NCBI GenBank assembly: GCA_045578045.1
Contig: JAZNJM010000105.1
Location: forward strand, 1-5,052
DNA: 5,052 nt
Direction of reading: 5' to 3'
Source: SIG653 sp045578045
GTDB taxonomy: Bacteria > Bacillota > Clostridia > Oscillospirales > CAG-382
Part shown: positions 1 through 5,052 of the stretch, one piece after another
Layout of the letters: each line of letters begins with the position of its first letter
How positions within the stretch are numbered: position 1 is the stretch's first letter
Program-made: the position numbers and the translations under genes
Notes under the pieces: model-generated
The model's database searches: none
What the model saw: only the letters and a program-made list of their open reading frames with translations
Told to the model about the DNA's origin: nothing

Positions 1-3
1 GGT

Positions 4-63
4 AAGAATTAGGCATTAGGCGGTAAGAATTAGGCATTAGGCAGTAGGCAGAAGGCAGTAGTG
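4..63 (+). repeat. AGGCAnT-type heptad array, left edge
   Basis: Eight consecutive 7-base units sit in one unbroken register from 4 to 59. Two are AAGAATT (4-10, 25-31) and six are AGGC-type (AGGCATT, AGGCGGT, AGGCATT, AGGCAGT, AGGCAGA, AGGCAGT). The block ends with AGTG at 60-63. A 21-base segment (1-21) is repeated exactly at 22-42, which equals three heptads. The array may extend beyond the left window edge. It has the same orientation as the array at 4614-4723 and the opposite orientation to 375-510. The units are non-coding: 7 is not a multiple of 3 and the tract carries frequent TAG/TAA. Confidence 0.9.
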
Positions 64-66
64 GAA

Positions 67-125
67 AATTAGGAATTGGAAATATCTTCAATTAGGAATT
101 AGGAATGAGGAATGAGGAATGATGG
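67..125 (+). repeat. AATTAGG/AATGAGG heptad repeats
   Basis: AATTAGG occurs at 67-73, followed by a degenerate AATTGG. After a short break, units run AATTAGG (90-96), AATTAGG (97-103), AATGAGG (104-110), AATGAGG (111-117) and a decayed AATGATGG (118-125). The period is again 7 bp although the unit differs from AGGCAnT. No coding sense is visible. Confidence 0.85.
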
Positions 126-220
126 AAAGTTTTCTCCCATAGGTCGAAAACTAACTTTTTTATTATAATTAAATTATAATATTTCGGTTTTTTCACAAAG
201 AGAAAAACTTTCATTAATTC
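117..220. repeat. Imperfect inverted repeat enclosing an AT-rich core
   Basis: The arm at 117-136 and the reverse complement of 200-220 agree at about 17 of 21 positions with one 1-base gap. The best-matching part is GAAAGTTTTCTC against GAGAAAAACTTTC. About 63 bp of AT-rich sequence lies between the arms. It could be a small MITE-like element, a weak structure, or chance in AT-rich DNA. No target-site duplication is evident at its ends, so confidence is low. Confidence 0.3.
162..180 (+). promoter_or_regulatory. Possible promoter -10 region for the DUF1846-mnmG-rsmG operon
   Basis: The self-complementary octamer ATTATAAT occurs twice (162-169 and 173-180), each containing a perfect TATAAT hexamer (164-169, 175-180). 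This is the best -10 candidate upstream of the operon. No good TTGACA-like -35 lies 16-18 bp upstream of either hexamer. If used, transcription would start near 171-188 and the mRNA leader would be about 350 nt, running through the repeats. The paired octamers could instead be an operator. The call rests on sequence resemblance only. Confidence 0.3.
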
Positions 221-316
221 CAAACTTCACGCTCCAAACTTTAAAAAAACTTCATTTATTCCGAATTGTGAATTATGAATTATGAATTAAACTCTTCACG
301 CTCCAAACTTTAAAAA
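203..316 (+). repeat. Direct repeat of about 45 bp, second copy interrupted
   Basis: Copy 1 spans 203-247 and copy 2 spans 244-316, the two sharing an A-run at their junction. Both begin with an A-run plus CTTCATT-like sequence ending in ATTCC. Both end in the same 23 bases (225-247 and 294-316, identical). Between these halves copy 1 has 3 bases (222-224) and copy 2 has 31 (263-293), the extra 28 bases being a heptad tract. No gene is visible here. Confidence 0.75.
263..290 (+). repeat. GAATTAT-type heptad tract
   Basis: Four consecutive 7-base units read GAATTGT, GAATTAT, GAATTAT, GAATTAA. This is the third heptad type in the upstream region. The tract lies within the second copy of the direct repeat at 203-316 and accounts for its extra length. 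Confidence 0.8.
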
Positions 317-350
317 CCTTTCAATTTTCAATTATAAAAATGTAGCTTTT

Positions 351-452
351 GAGCGAAGCGAAAAAGGTTTCCTTCGCTAATGCCTACTGCCTAATGCCTA
401 TTGCCTAAATCGAGCAAAGCGAAAAAGGTTTCATTCACTAATGCCTATTGCC
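351..452 (+). repeat. Direct repeat with 61-bp offset containing GAGCRAAGCG box
   Basis: Segments 351-391 and 412-452 are near-identical (five or six differences in 41 bases). Each starts with GAGCRAAGCGAAAAAGGTTT and runs into minus-strand AGGCAnT heptads. In the first copy AGCGAAG (352-358) and CTTCGCT (372-378) form perfect 7-bp inverted arms around a 13-nt loop. The second copy has lost this pairing without compensating changes, so a selected RNA hairpin is not supported. No T-tract follows, so it is not a typical intrinsic terminator. Confidence 0.75.
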
Positions 453-510
453 TACTGACTAATGACTTCTCCCCCGTCCACTAATGCCTAATGCCTATTG
501 CCTAATGCCT
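375..510 (-). repeat. AGGCAnT heptad array on the minus strand, upstream of the operon
   Basis: Read on the minus strand there are three blocks, each ending in AGTG or AGCG. Block 1' (510 down to 479) has variable bases T,A,T,T then AGTG. Block 2' (467 to 436) has two decayed AGTCAnT units, then A,T and AGTG. Block 3' (406 to 375) has A,T,G,T then AGCG. Spacers of 11 bp (468-478) and 29 bp (407-435) separate the blocks. The array ends 29 bp before the ATG at 540. A TTG at 498 inside it is in frame with the next gene but has no ribosome binding site. Confidence 0.9.
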
Positions 511-523
511 CATTAAATTCACA

Positions 524-530
524 AAGAAGG
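524..530 (+). promoter_or_regulatory. Ribosome binding site deciding the DUF1846 gene start
   Basis: AAGAAGG is complementary to the 3' end of 16S rRNA and ends 9 nt before ATG 540. The only longer in-frame alternative, TTG at 498, lies inside the heptad repeats with no purine-rich site upstream. This fixes the start at 540. Confidence 0.8.
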
Positions 531-539
531 AAAAGTGCT

Positions 540-2024
540 ATGAAAATCGGTTTTAACAACGAACTATATCTGAAAACCCAATCTGAAGAGATATCAAAAA
601 GAATAGAAAAATTCGGCGGAAAACTTTATCTTGAATTTGGCGGAAAGCTGTTGGACGATTTTCACGCCGCAAGAGTATTACCTGGTTTTGAACCGGATTC
701 AAAGCTGAGAATGTTGAAAAACTTATCTCATATTTCTGAAATAATAATCGTTATAAATGCCGCAGATATTGAAAGCAACAAAAAGAGAGGCGACCTTGAT
801 ATAACGTACGATGCAGACGTTCTTCGCCTTATGGACGAATATGAAAAATTAGGTTTATTCGTTGGAAGCGTTGTTATTTCTCAATATGCACATCAGTCGG
901 CGGCAAAGCTCTTCAAAACTCGCCTTGAAGCGATGAACAAGAAAGTATTTTTACAATATCCCATAGAGGGATATCCTTTTAACGTGAAAAAAATAGTTTC
1001 TCCTGAGGGATTCGGGATGAACGAATATATAGAAACGTCAAGACCGTTGATAGTTATAACAGCTCCAGGCCCCGGAAGCGGAAAGATGTCTTGTTGTCTT
1101 TCTCAGCTATACCACGATAATTTAAGGGGAATAAAAGCGGGATACGCAAAATTTGAGACCTTTCCCATATGGAATATACCGTTAAAACACCCCGTTAATT
1201 TGGCGTATGAAGCGGCAACGGCAAATCTTGATGACGTTAATATGATTGATCCGTATCACCTTGAAGCATACGGAAAAAGTGCAGTAAACTATAATAGAGA
1301 TATTGAGGTTTTCCCCGTTCTAAACGCAATATTTGAGAAAATAGAGGGAACAAGTCCATATAAATCTCCAACGGATATGGGGGTAAATATGGCGGGTAAT
1401 TGCATTTTTGATGATGAAGCGGTGTGCAATGCCGCAAAAGAAGAAATAATCAGAAGATATTTCAACGCCCTTTGTGAACAAGCGAAGGGAAATTCAGATG
1501 GAACAGAAGCATCAAAAATTGAAATACTTATGAACCAAACGGGAATAGCTGTTGATGACAGAGCAGTAACAATGGCAGCTCTTAATAAATCAAAAGAAAC
1601 GGGCGGACAGCCTGCTGTTGCCATAGAGCTTGAAGACGGAAGACTTATAACGGGAAAAACGTCTGCCCTATTGGGTGCGGCTTCTGCGGCAATGTTAAAC
1701 GCTGTCAAAGCTATTGCAGGGATTGATAAGGATATAGACCTTATAGCACCAGAGCTTATTGCACCAATTCAAGAGCTTAAAACGGGTATTTTGTCAAGCG
1801 TAAACCCACGTTTACATACAGACGAGGTTTTAATTGCCCTTTCAATAGCTTCAATTTCAGATGAGAATGCAAAAAAAGCAATGGACACTCTTCCAAAGCT
1901 CAAAGGACTTGAAGCACACTCAACGGTTATATTATCCTCCGTTGATAACCACACTTTTAAAAAACTTGGAATCAATCTGACCTCAGAGCCACGATACCAG
2001 TCTAAAAAGCTATTTCACAAGTAG
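540..2024 (+). CDS. UPF0371 / DUF1846 family protein
   Basis: Recognised as the DUF1846 (UPF0371) family. The 494 residues from ATG 540 match the family's usual length, so the gene appears intact. Visible conserved segments are YLEFGGKL (30-37), DDFHAARVLPGF (39-50), KRGDLDITYD (82-91) and a P-loop-like APGPGSGKMS (175-184). The P-loop-like stretch follows a hydrophobic strand (PLIVIT, 169-174) as in nucleotide-binding folds. Then come KFETFPIWNIPLKHPVNLAY (204-223), DDVNMIDPYH (231-240) and an Ala-rich GKTSALLGAASAA (372-384). There is no signal peptide or membrane segment, so it should be cytoplasmic. It is the first gene of the operon, 18 bp upstream of mnmG. The family has no established biochemical function that I know of. 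Nucleotide or phosphate binding by the GPGSGK loop is inference. A role linked to RNA modification is suggested only by its position. Confidence 0.88.
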   Translation: MKIGFNNELYLKTQSEEISKRIEKFGGKLYLEFGGKLLDDFHAARVLPGFEPDSKLRMLKNLSHISEIIIVINAADIESNKKRGDLDITYDADVLRLMDEYEKLGLFVGSVVISQYAHQSAAKLFKTRLEAMNKKVFLQYPIEGYPFNVKKIVSPEGFGMNEYIETSRPLIVITAPGPGSGKMSCCLSQLYHDNLRGIKAGYAKFETFPIWNIPLKHPVNLAYEAATANLDDVNMIDPYHLEAYGKSAVNYNRDIEVFPVLNAIFEKIEGTSPYKSPTDMGVNMAGNCIFDDEAVCNAAKEEIIRRYFNALCEQAKGNSDGTEASKIEILMNQTGIAVDDRAVTMAALNKSKETGGQPAVAIELEDGRLITGKTSALLGAASAAMLNAVKAIAGIDKDIDLIAPELIAPIQELKTGILSSVNPRLHTDEVLIALSIASISDENAKKAMDTLPKLKGLEAHSTVILSSVDNHTFKKLGINLTSEPRYQSKKLFHK

Positions 2025-2031
2025 AAAAACC

Positions 2032-2037
2032 GAGGTG
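2032..2037 (+). promoter_or_regulatory. mnmG ribosome binding site
   Basis: GAGGTG lies in the 18-bp gap between the upstream stop (2022-2024) and ATG 2043, with 5 nt between it and the start codon. It supports ATG 2043 as the start. Confidence 0.75.
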
Positions 2038-2042
2038 TTTTT

Positions 2043-3899
2043 ATGGAATATACAGCAGGAAAAACAGATATAGCCGTTATTGGTGCAGGACACGCGGGTA
2101 TAGAAGCCGCATTTGCCGCCGCACGTCTTGGGCTTAAAACAACGTTGTTTACCTTAACTCTTGATTTAGTTGGAAATATGCCTTGCAACCCATCAATCGG
2201 AGGAACGGGAAAAGGGCATCTCGTTTATGAGCTTGATGCATTAGGGGGCGTTATGGGGAAATTAGCCGATAAGGCTATGCTCCAGAGCAGAATGTTAAAC
2301 GAAAGCAAAGGTCCCGCAGTTCATTCCTTAAGGTTACAGGTAGACAGAAGAAAATACAGCACGTTGATGAAAGAGCTAATTGAAGAAGAAAACAATCTTT
2401 CTCTTGTTCAGGCTGAAATAACAGAGGTGAAAATTGAAAACAGAAAGGCTGTTGGCGTTGTTACGTCAATGGGAGCTTTCTGGGAGGCAGACGCTGTTAT
2501 TATCTCAACGGGAACTTCTTTAGGGGGAAAAATAATCGTTGGTGAATGTGCGTATGAATCAGGCCCTGATAATACCTTAGCGGCAAAACAGCTAACGAAA
2601 TCTCTTATTGATGCTGGGGTTAAAATTGTCCGCTTTAAAACGGGAACGCCTCCAAGAATCCACGCAGACAGTATAGATTATTCCGTTTTAACAGAACAAG
2701 CGGGTGATGAAGATGCATACGTTTTTTCGGCGGGTGATGAAGTTCCTGAGGTTCAGAAAAAATGTTATATTGCATATACAAATGAGGAAACACACAGAAT
2801 TATAAGGGAAAATCTCCACCGTTCCCCTCTCTTTTCGGGAGTTATTAAAGGTGTTGGACCGAGATATTGCCCAAGTATTGAAGATAAAGTTGTCCGTTTT
2901 CCCGATAAAACGAGACATCAGCTTTTTGTTGAACCAATGGGCGAAAATACAAAAGAGGTTTATCTTCAAGGTATGAGCTCTTCTCTTCCCGAAGAGGTTC
3001 AGAAAAAACTTATACATTCAATTAAAGGACTTGAAAACGCAGTATTTATGAGAACTGCATATGCTATTGAATATGACTGTGTCGATCCAACTCAGCTTAA
3101 AAACACCCTTGAATTTAGAGAAATTGAGGGATTATACGGTGCTGGACAGTTTAACGGAAGCTCAGGATATGAAGAAGCCGCCGTTCAGGGATATATGGCG
3201 GGATGTAATGCGGCTTTGAAAATCAAAGGTATGAAGCCCTTTACCCTTTCACGTTCTGAAAGCTATATTGGAACTCTTATTGACGATTTAGTTAACAAAG
3301 GAACAAACGAACCGTATAGAATTATGACCTCAAGAAGCGAATATCGTTTGCTTTTAAGACAAGATAACACAAAAAGCCGAATTTTACCAAAGGCATATGA
3401 AGCAGGAATTATAAGTGAAGAGGCATATAGAAACTTTTTAGCGGAAGAAGAAAACGTTGAAAACGAAATAATGCGTTTGCGTTCAACGTCAACCCCTCCC
3501 CTTGCTCCTCTCAACGAATATTTAGAGGAAAAAGGATACGAGCCTTTGAAAAACGGAATAAGAATTGCTGAGCTTGTTAAGAGACCACACGTTGAGCTTA
3601 AAGAATTATATAGAATTATTGGTGGATATAAGGGAGATAAACACCTTATAAAGCGAATTGAAACGGAAATTAAATACGAGGGTTATATTAAAAAACAGCT
3701 TTCAGAGGTTGACAGACTTCATTCTCTTGAACAGAAAAAGCTACCTTCGGATATTGACTATACAACCCTTAAAGGACTTAAAGCCGAAGCGGCTCAGAAG
3801 CTCAACAAATTCCGTCCGTCAAATATTGGCGAAGCTCTTTCAATTTCGGGAATAAGTCCTGCGGATATTTCCGTTTTGCTTATCTATTTAAGGGGGTAG
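2043..3899 (+). CDS. mnmG: tRNA uridine-5-carboxymethylaminomethyl(34) synthesis enzyme MnmG
   Basis: FAD-dependent large subunit of the MnmE-MnmG complex, which installs the (carboxymethyl)aminomethyl group on wobble U34 of certain tRNAs in the cytoplasm. It has 618 residues; the E. coli protein has 629. The N-terminal Rossmann motif GAGHAG is at 14-19, followed by CNPSIGGTGKGHL (48-60), whose Cys48 matches a cysteine known to matter in E. coli MnmG. The family signature GPRYCPSIE carries the second conserved cysteine at 276. AGQFNGSSGYEEA (367-379) and TSRSEYRLLLRQDN (429-442) are the other hallmark blocks. The helical C-terminal domain that contacts MnmE and tRNA is present, including IKYEGYI and the end ISGISPADISVLLIYL. 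It looks complete and functional. It lies 18 bp after the DUF1846 gene and 3 bp before rsmG. mnmE, often just upstream in Firmicutes, is not in the window. Confidence 0.98.
   Translation: MEYTAGKTDIAVIGAGHAGIEAAFAAARLGLKTTLFTLTLDLVGNMPCNPSIGGTGKGHLVYELDALGGVMGKLADKAMLQSRMLNESKGPAVHSLRLQVDRRKYSTLMKELIEEENNLSLVQAEITEVKIENRKAVGVVTSMGAFWEADAVIISTGTSLGGKIIVGECAYESGPDNTLAAKQLTKSLIDAGVKIVRFKTGTPPRIHADSIDYSVLTEQAGDEDAYVFSAGDEVPEVQKKCYIAYTNEETHRIIRENLHRSPLFSGVIKGVGPRYCPSIEDKVVRFPDKTRHQLFVEPMGENTKEVYLQGMSSSLPEEVQKKLIHSIKGLENAVFMRTAYAIEYDCVDPTQLKNTLEFREIEGLYGAGQFNGSSGYEEAAVQGYMAGCNAALKIKGMKPFTLSRSESYIGTLIDDLVNKGTNEPYRIMTSRSEYRLLLRQDNTKSRILPKAYEAGIISEEAYRNFLAEEENVENEIMRLRSTSTPPLAPLNEYLEEKGYEPLKNGIRIAELVKRPHVELKELYRIIGGYKGDKHLIKRIETEIKYEGYIKKQLSEVDRLHSLEQKKLPSDIDYTTLKGLKAEAAQKLNKFRPSNIGEALSISGISPADISVLLIYLRG
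3891..3896 (+). promoter_or_regulatory. rsmG ribosome binding site inside the mnmG 3' end
   Basis: AGGGGG lies in the last codons of mnmG, 6 nt before ATG 3903. Ribosomes finishing mnmG at 3899 would sit over this site, so translational coupling is likely. Confidence 0.75.
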
Positions 3900-3902
3900 A
3901 AA

Positions 3903-4607
3903 ATGAATTTAAACCTTTTTGAAAAAATACTCTCTGAAAACTCTCCCGTAGAATTGACAAAAGAGCAAATTTCAAGATTTAAAACTATTGCTGACCTTTT
4001 ATCTGTTGAGGGTGAAAAATATAATTTAACCGCATTAAAAACAGAAAGCGATGTTGCATTACTTCATTTTGTTGATTCTTTAACCCTTTTTTCAAACAAT
4101 CTTATAAAAAGTGAGAGCAACGTTATTGACGTTGGATGCGGAGCAGGTTTCCCTGCTCTCGTTGTGGGTGCATACGATACGTCTGTAAACGTAACAGCTT
4201 TAGACAGCACGAAAAAAAAGGTTGATTTTGTTTCTCTATGTGCCGATAGAGCAAAGTTAGACAATATATTCGGTCTTTGTGCAAGAGCTGAGGAATGTGG
4301 AAAAAGGGAATGTTTTGATACAGTCCTTTCCCGTGGCGTTGCAAGACTTAACGTTCTCACAGAGCTTTGTTTGCCCCTTGTTAAAATTGGAGGAACTTTC
4401 GTTGCTATGAAAGGCAGTATGGGAAAAGAAGAATCCGAAGAAGCAAAAAGGGCAATAGAGCTTTGCGGCGGTGTGCTTGAAAATATCCATACGGTGAAAA
4501 TCCCAACGGTTGAACATAACCATACCCTTGTTGTAATAAGAAAAATATCTCCAACCCCAGCTCAATACCCAAGACAGTATTCAAAAATTTCTAAAAAACC
4601 GCTTTGA
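3903..4607 (+). CDS. rsmG: 16S rRNA (guanine(527)-N7)-methyltransferase RsmG
   Basis: S-adenosylmethionine-dependent methyltransferase (formerly GidB) that makes m7G at position 527 (E. coli numbering) of 16S rRNA near the decoding centre. Loss of the enzyme is known in several bacteria to give low-level streptomycin resistance. The 234 residues fit the Gram-positive form. Features in order are the family segment YNLTALK with HFVDSL shortly after, the SAM-binding motif I VIDVGCGAGFPAL (residues 74-86, D76), and the post-I acidic strand VTALDSTKKKV. Then come SRGVARLNVLTELCLPL (143-159), FVAMKG and the usual basic C-terminus with PTPAQYPR and KKPL. All expected blocks are present, so it is probably active. 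It starts 3 bp after the mnmG stop and is the last gene of the operon. No hairpin-plus-T-tract terminator follows; the heptad array begins 6 bp after the stop. Confidence 0.97.
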   Translation: MNLNLFEKILSENSPVELTKEQISRFKTIADLLSVEGEKYNLTALKTESDVALLHFVDSLTLFSNNLIKSESNVIDVGCGAGFPALVVGAYDTSVNVTALDSTKKKVDFVSLCADRAKLDNIFGLCARAEECGKRECFDTVLSRGVARLNVLTELCLPLVKIGGTFVAMKGSMGKEESEEAKRAIELCGGVLENIHTVKIPTVEHNHTLVVIRKISPTPAQYPRQYSKISKKPL

Positions 4608-4613
4608 CGTGGA

Positions 4614-4723
4614 AGGCATTAGGCAGTAGGCATTAGGCATTAGTGAGGCAATAGGCAGTAGGCATTAGGCAATAGGCAATAGGCATTAGTGAGGCAATAG
4701 GCATTAGGCAGTAGGCATTAGTG
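4614..4723 (+). repeat. AGGCAnT heptad array, three AGTG-terminated blocks
   Basis: Fourteen exact AGGCAnT units occur, where n is T (7), A (4) or G (3) and never C. Block 1 (4614-4645) reads T,G,T,T then AGTG. Block 2 (4646-4691) reads A,G,T,A,A,T then AGTG. Block 3 (4692-4723) reads A,T,G,T then AGTG. The blocks abut with no spacer. The array starts 6 bp after the rsmG stop and ends 59 bp before the four-helix-bundle ATG. It has no dyad symmetry or spacer pattern of a CRISPR array. Confidence 0.95.
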
Positions 4724-4772
4724 AGAAGCCTAAAGCATAAAACATAGATAATAGAAAAAGGCTAAAAACCAC

Positions 4773-4779
4773 AAGAGGA
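4773..4779 (+). promoter_or_regulatory. Ribosome binding site of the four-helix-bundle gene
   Basis: AAGAGGA lies 3 nt before ATG 4783. The spacing is short but usable because the AGAGG core ends 4 nt from the ATG. The leader at 4724-4772 is AT-rich and non-coding. It contains GATAAT (4747-4752) as a weak -10-like match without a recognisable -35, so no promoter is claimed. Confidence 0.65.
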
Positions 4780-4782
4780 CGT

Positions 4783-5052
4783 ATGGAAAGTTATAAAGAA
4801 TTGATAGTTTGGCAAAAGGCTATGTTACTTGTAAAAGAAATCTATAATTTAATAAAGGTTTTACCTAAAAATGAAATATATGTGCTTTCTGACCAAATGC
4901 GCCGTGCGGCTGTTTCTATACCATCTAATATAGCAGAAGGGTACGGAAGAAAATCAACAAATGATTATATTAGGTTTTTAAATATAGCCAGAGCATCAAA
5001 ATACGAACTTGAAACGCAAATTCATATTTGTATAATGCTGAATTATATATCT
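4783..5052 (+). CDS. Four-helix-bundle protein of the S23 / 23S rRNA intervening-sequence family (5' part)
   Basis: The reading frame is open from ATG 4783 to the window end, giving 90 residues without a stop. Family members are usually about 115-130 residues, so roughly the last quarter is cut off by the window, not by mutation. Hallmarks are the N-terminal YKELIVWQKAM (4-14) and the core QMRRAAVSIPSNIAEGYGR (38-56). These are followed by DYIRFLNIARASKYELETQI (61-80), which matches the third-helix pattern of the family. Such proteins were first noted in intervening sequences of 23S rRNA genes in Leptospira. They resemble the Avd accessory protein of diversity-generating retroelements, and the pentameric bundle is thought to bind nucleic acid. 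The cellular role is not established. The nearby heptad array and a separate ribosome binding site suggest it is not a conserved member of the mnmG operon. No rRNA sequence or reverse transcriptase is in the window. Confidence 0.9.
   Translation, partial: MESYKELIVWQKAMLLVKEIYNLIKVLPKNEIYVLSDQMRRAAVSIPSNIAEGYGRKSTNDYIRFLNIARASKYELETQIHICIMLNYIS

Noticed and set aside
352..378. Intrinsic terminator or riboswitch hairpin
   Set aside because: The 7-bp stem has a 13-nt loop and no following T-tract, and the duplicate copy at 412-452 does not preserve the pairing.
498..539. Upstream TTG start adding 14 residues to the DUF1846 protein
   Set aside because: It lies inside the heptad array, has no ribosome binding site, and would give a non-family N-terminus; ATG 540 has a good site and the usual family length.
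1289..1708. Minus-strand open frame of 139 codons
   Set aside because: It lies wholly inside the DUF1846 gene, has no family resemblance, and is a shadow of the plus-strand coding frame.
2688..3017. Minus-strand open frame of 109 codons within mnmG
   Set aside because: It overlaps highly conserved MnmG motifs in another frame; no ribosome binding site or recognisable protein.
3954..3982. TTGACA with a downstream ATTTAA resembling an internal promoter
   Set aside because: It lies in the rsmG coding region, the -10 match is poor, and such hits are expected by chance in AT-rich genes.
4614..4723. CRISPR array
   Set aside because: Units are 7 bp, contiguous, with no unique spacers and no cas genes nearby.
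4783..5052. Diversity-generating retroelement
   Set aside because: The four-helix-bundle protein resembles Avd, but no reverse transcriptase, template repeat or variable repeat is in the window; the heptads are far too short to be such repeats.

Overview
The window looks like chromosomal DNA from a low-GC Gram-positive bacterium, most likely a member of the Clostridia (Bacillota). The reasons are the A/T-rich codon use, strong purine-rich Shine-Dalgarno sites, the adjacent mnmG-rsmG pair, and a UPF0371/DUF1846 protein of the length common in Firmicutes. The genus cannot be named from the sequence alone.

Layout: bases 1-539 hold no credible gene. They are packed with short repeats that almost all have a 7-bp period: AGGCAnT-type and AATTAGG-type units on the + strand (4-125), a GAATTAT-type tract (263-290), and AGGCAnT-type units on the - strand (375-510). 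An AT-rich segment (137-199) could hold a promoter. Bases 540-4607 are a compact three-gene + strand unit: a DUF1846/UPF0371 protein, mnmG (tRNA U34 modification) and rsmG (16S rRNA m7G methylation). The gaps are 18 and 3 bp, so this is almost certainly one transcription unit. A second AGGCAnT heptad array (4614-4723) begins 6 bp after the rsmG stop. It is followed by the 5' part of a small four-helix-bundle protein gene (4783 to the window end) of the S23/23S-rRNA-intervening-sequence-protein family.

MnmG and RsmG both tune the translation apparatus (wobble base and decoding-site rRNA) and are commonly co-encoded. The role of the DUF1846 protein is unknown. mnmE, the obligate partner of MnmG, is not in the window.

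The most interesting signal is the repeat system. The AGGCAnT heptads form blocks that end in the tetranucleotide AGTG. The left and right arrays around the operon are inverted relative to each other, and their first and last blocks match at 31 of 32 positions. The right array lies directly upstream of the four-helix-bundle gene. This suggests, as inference, a repeat family that the small protein may bind, maintain or travel with.
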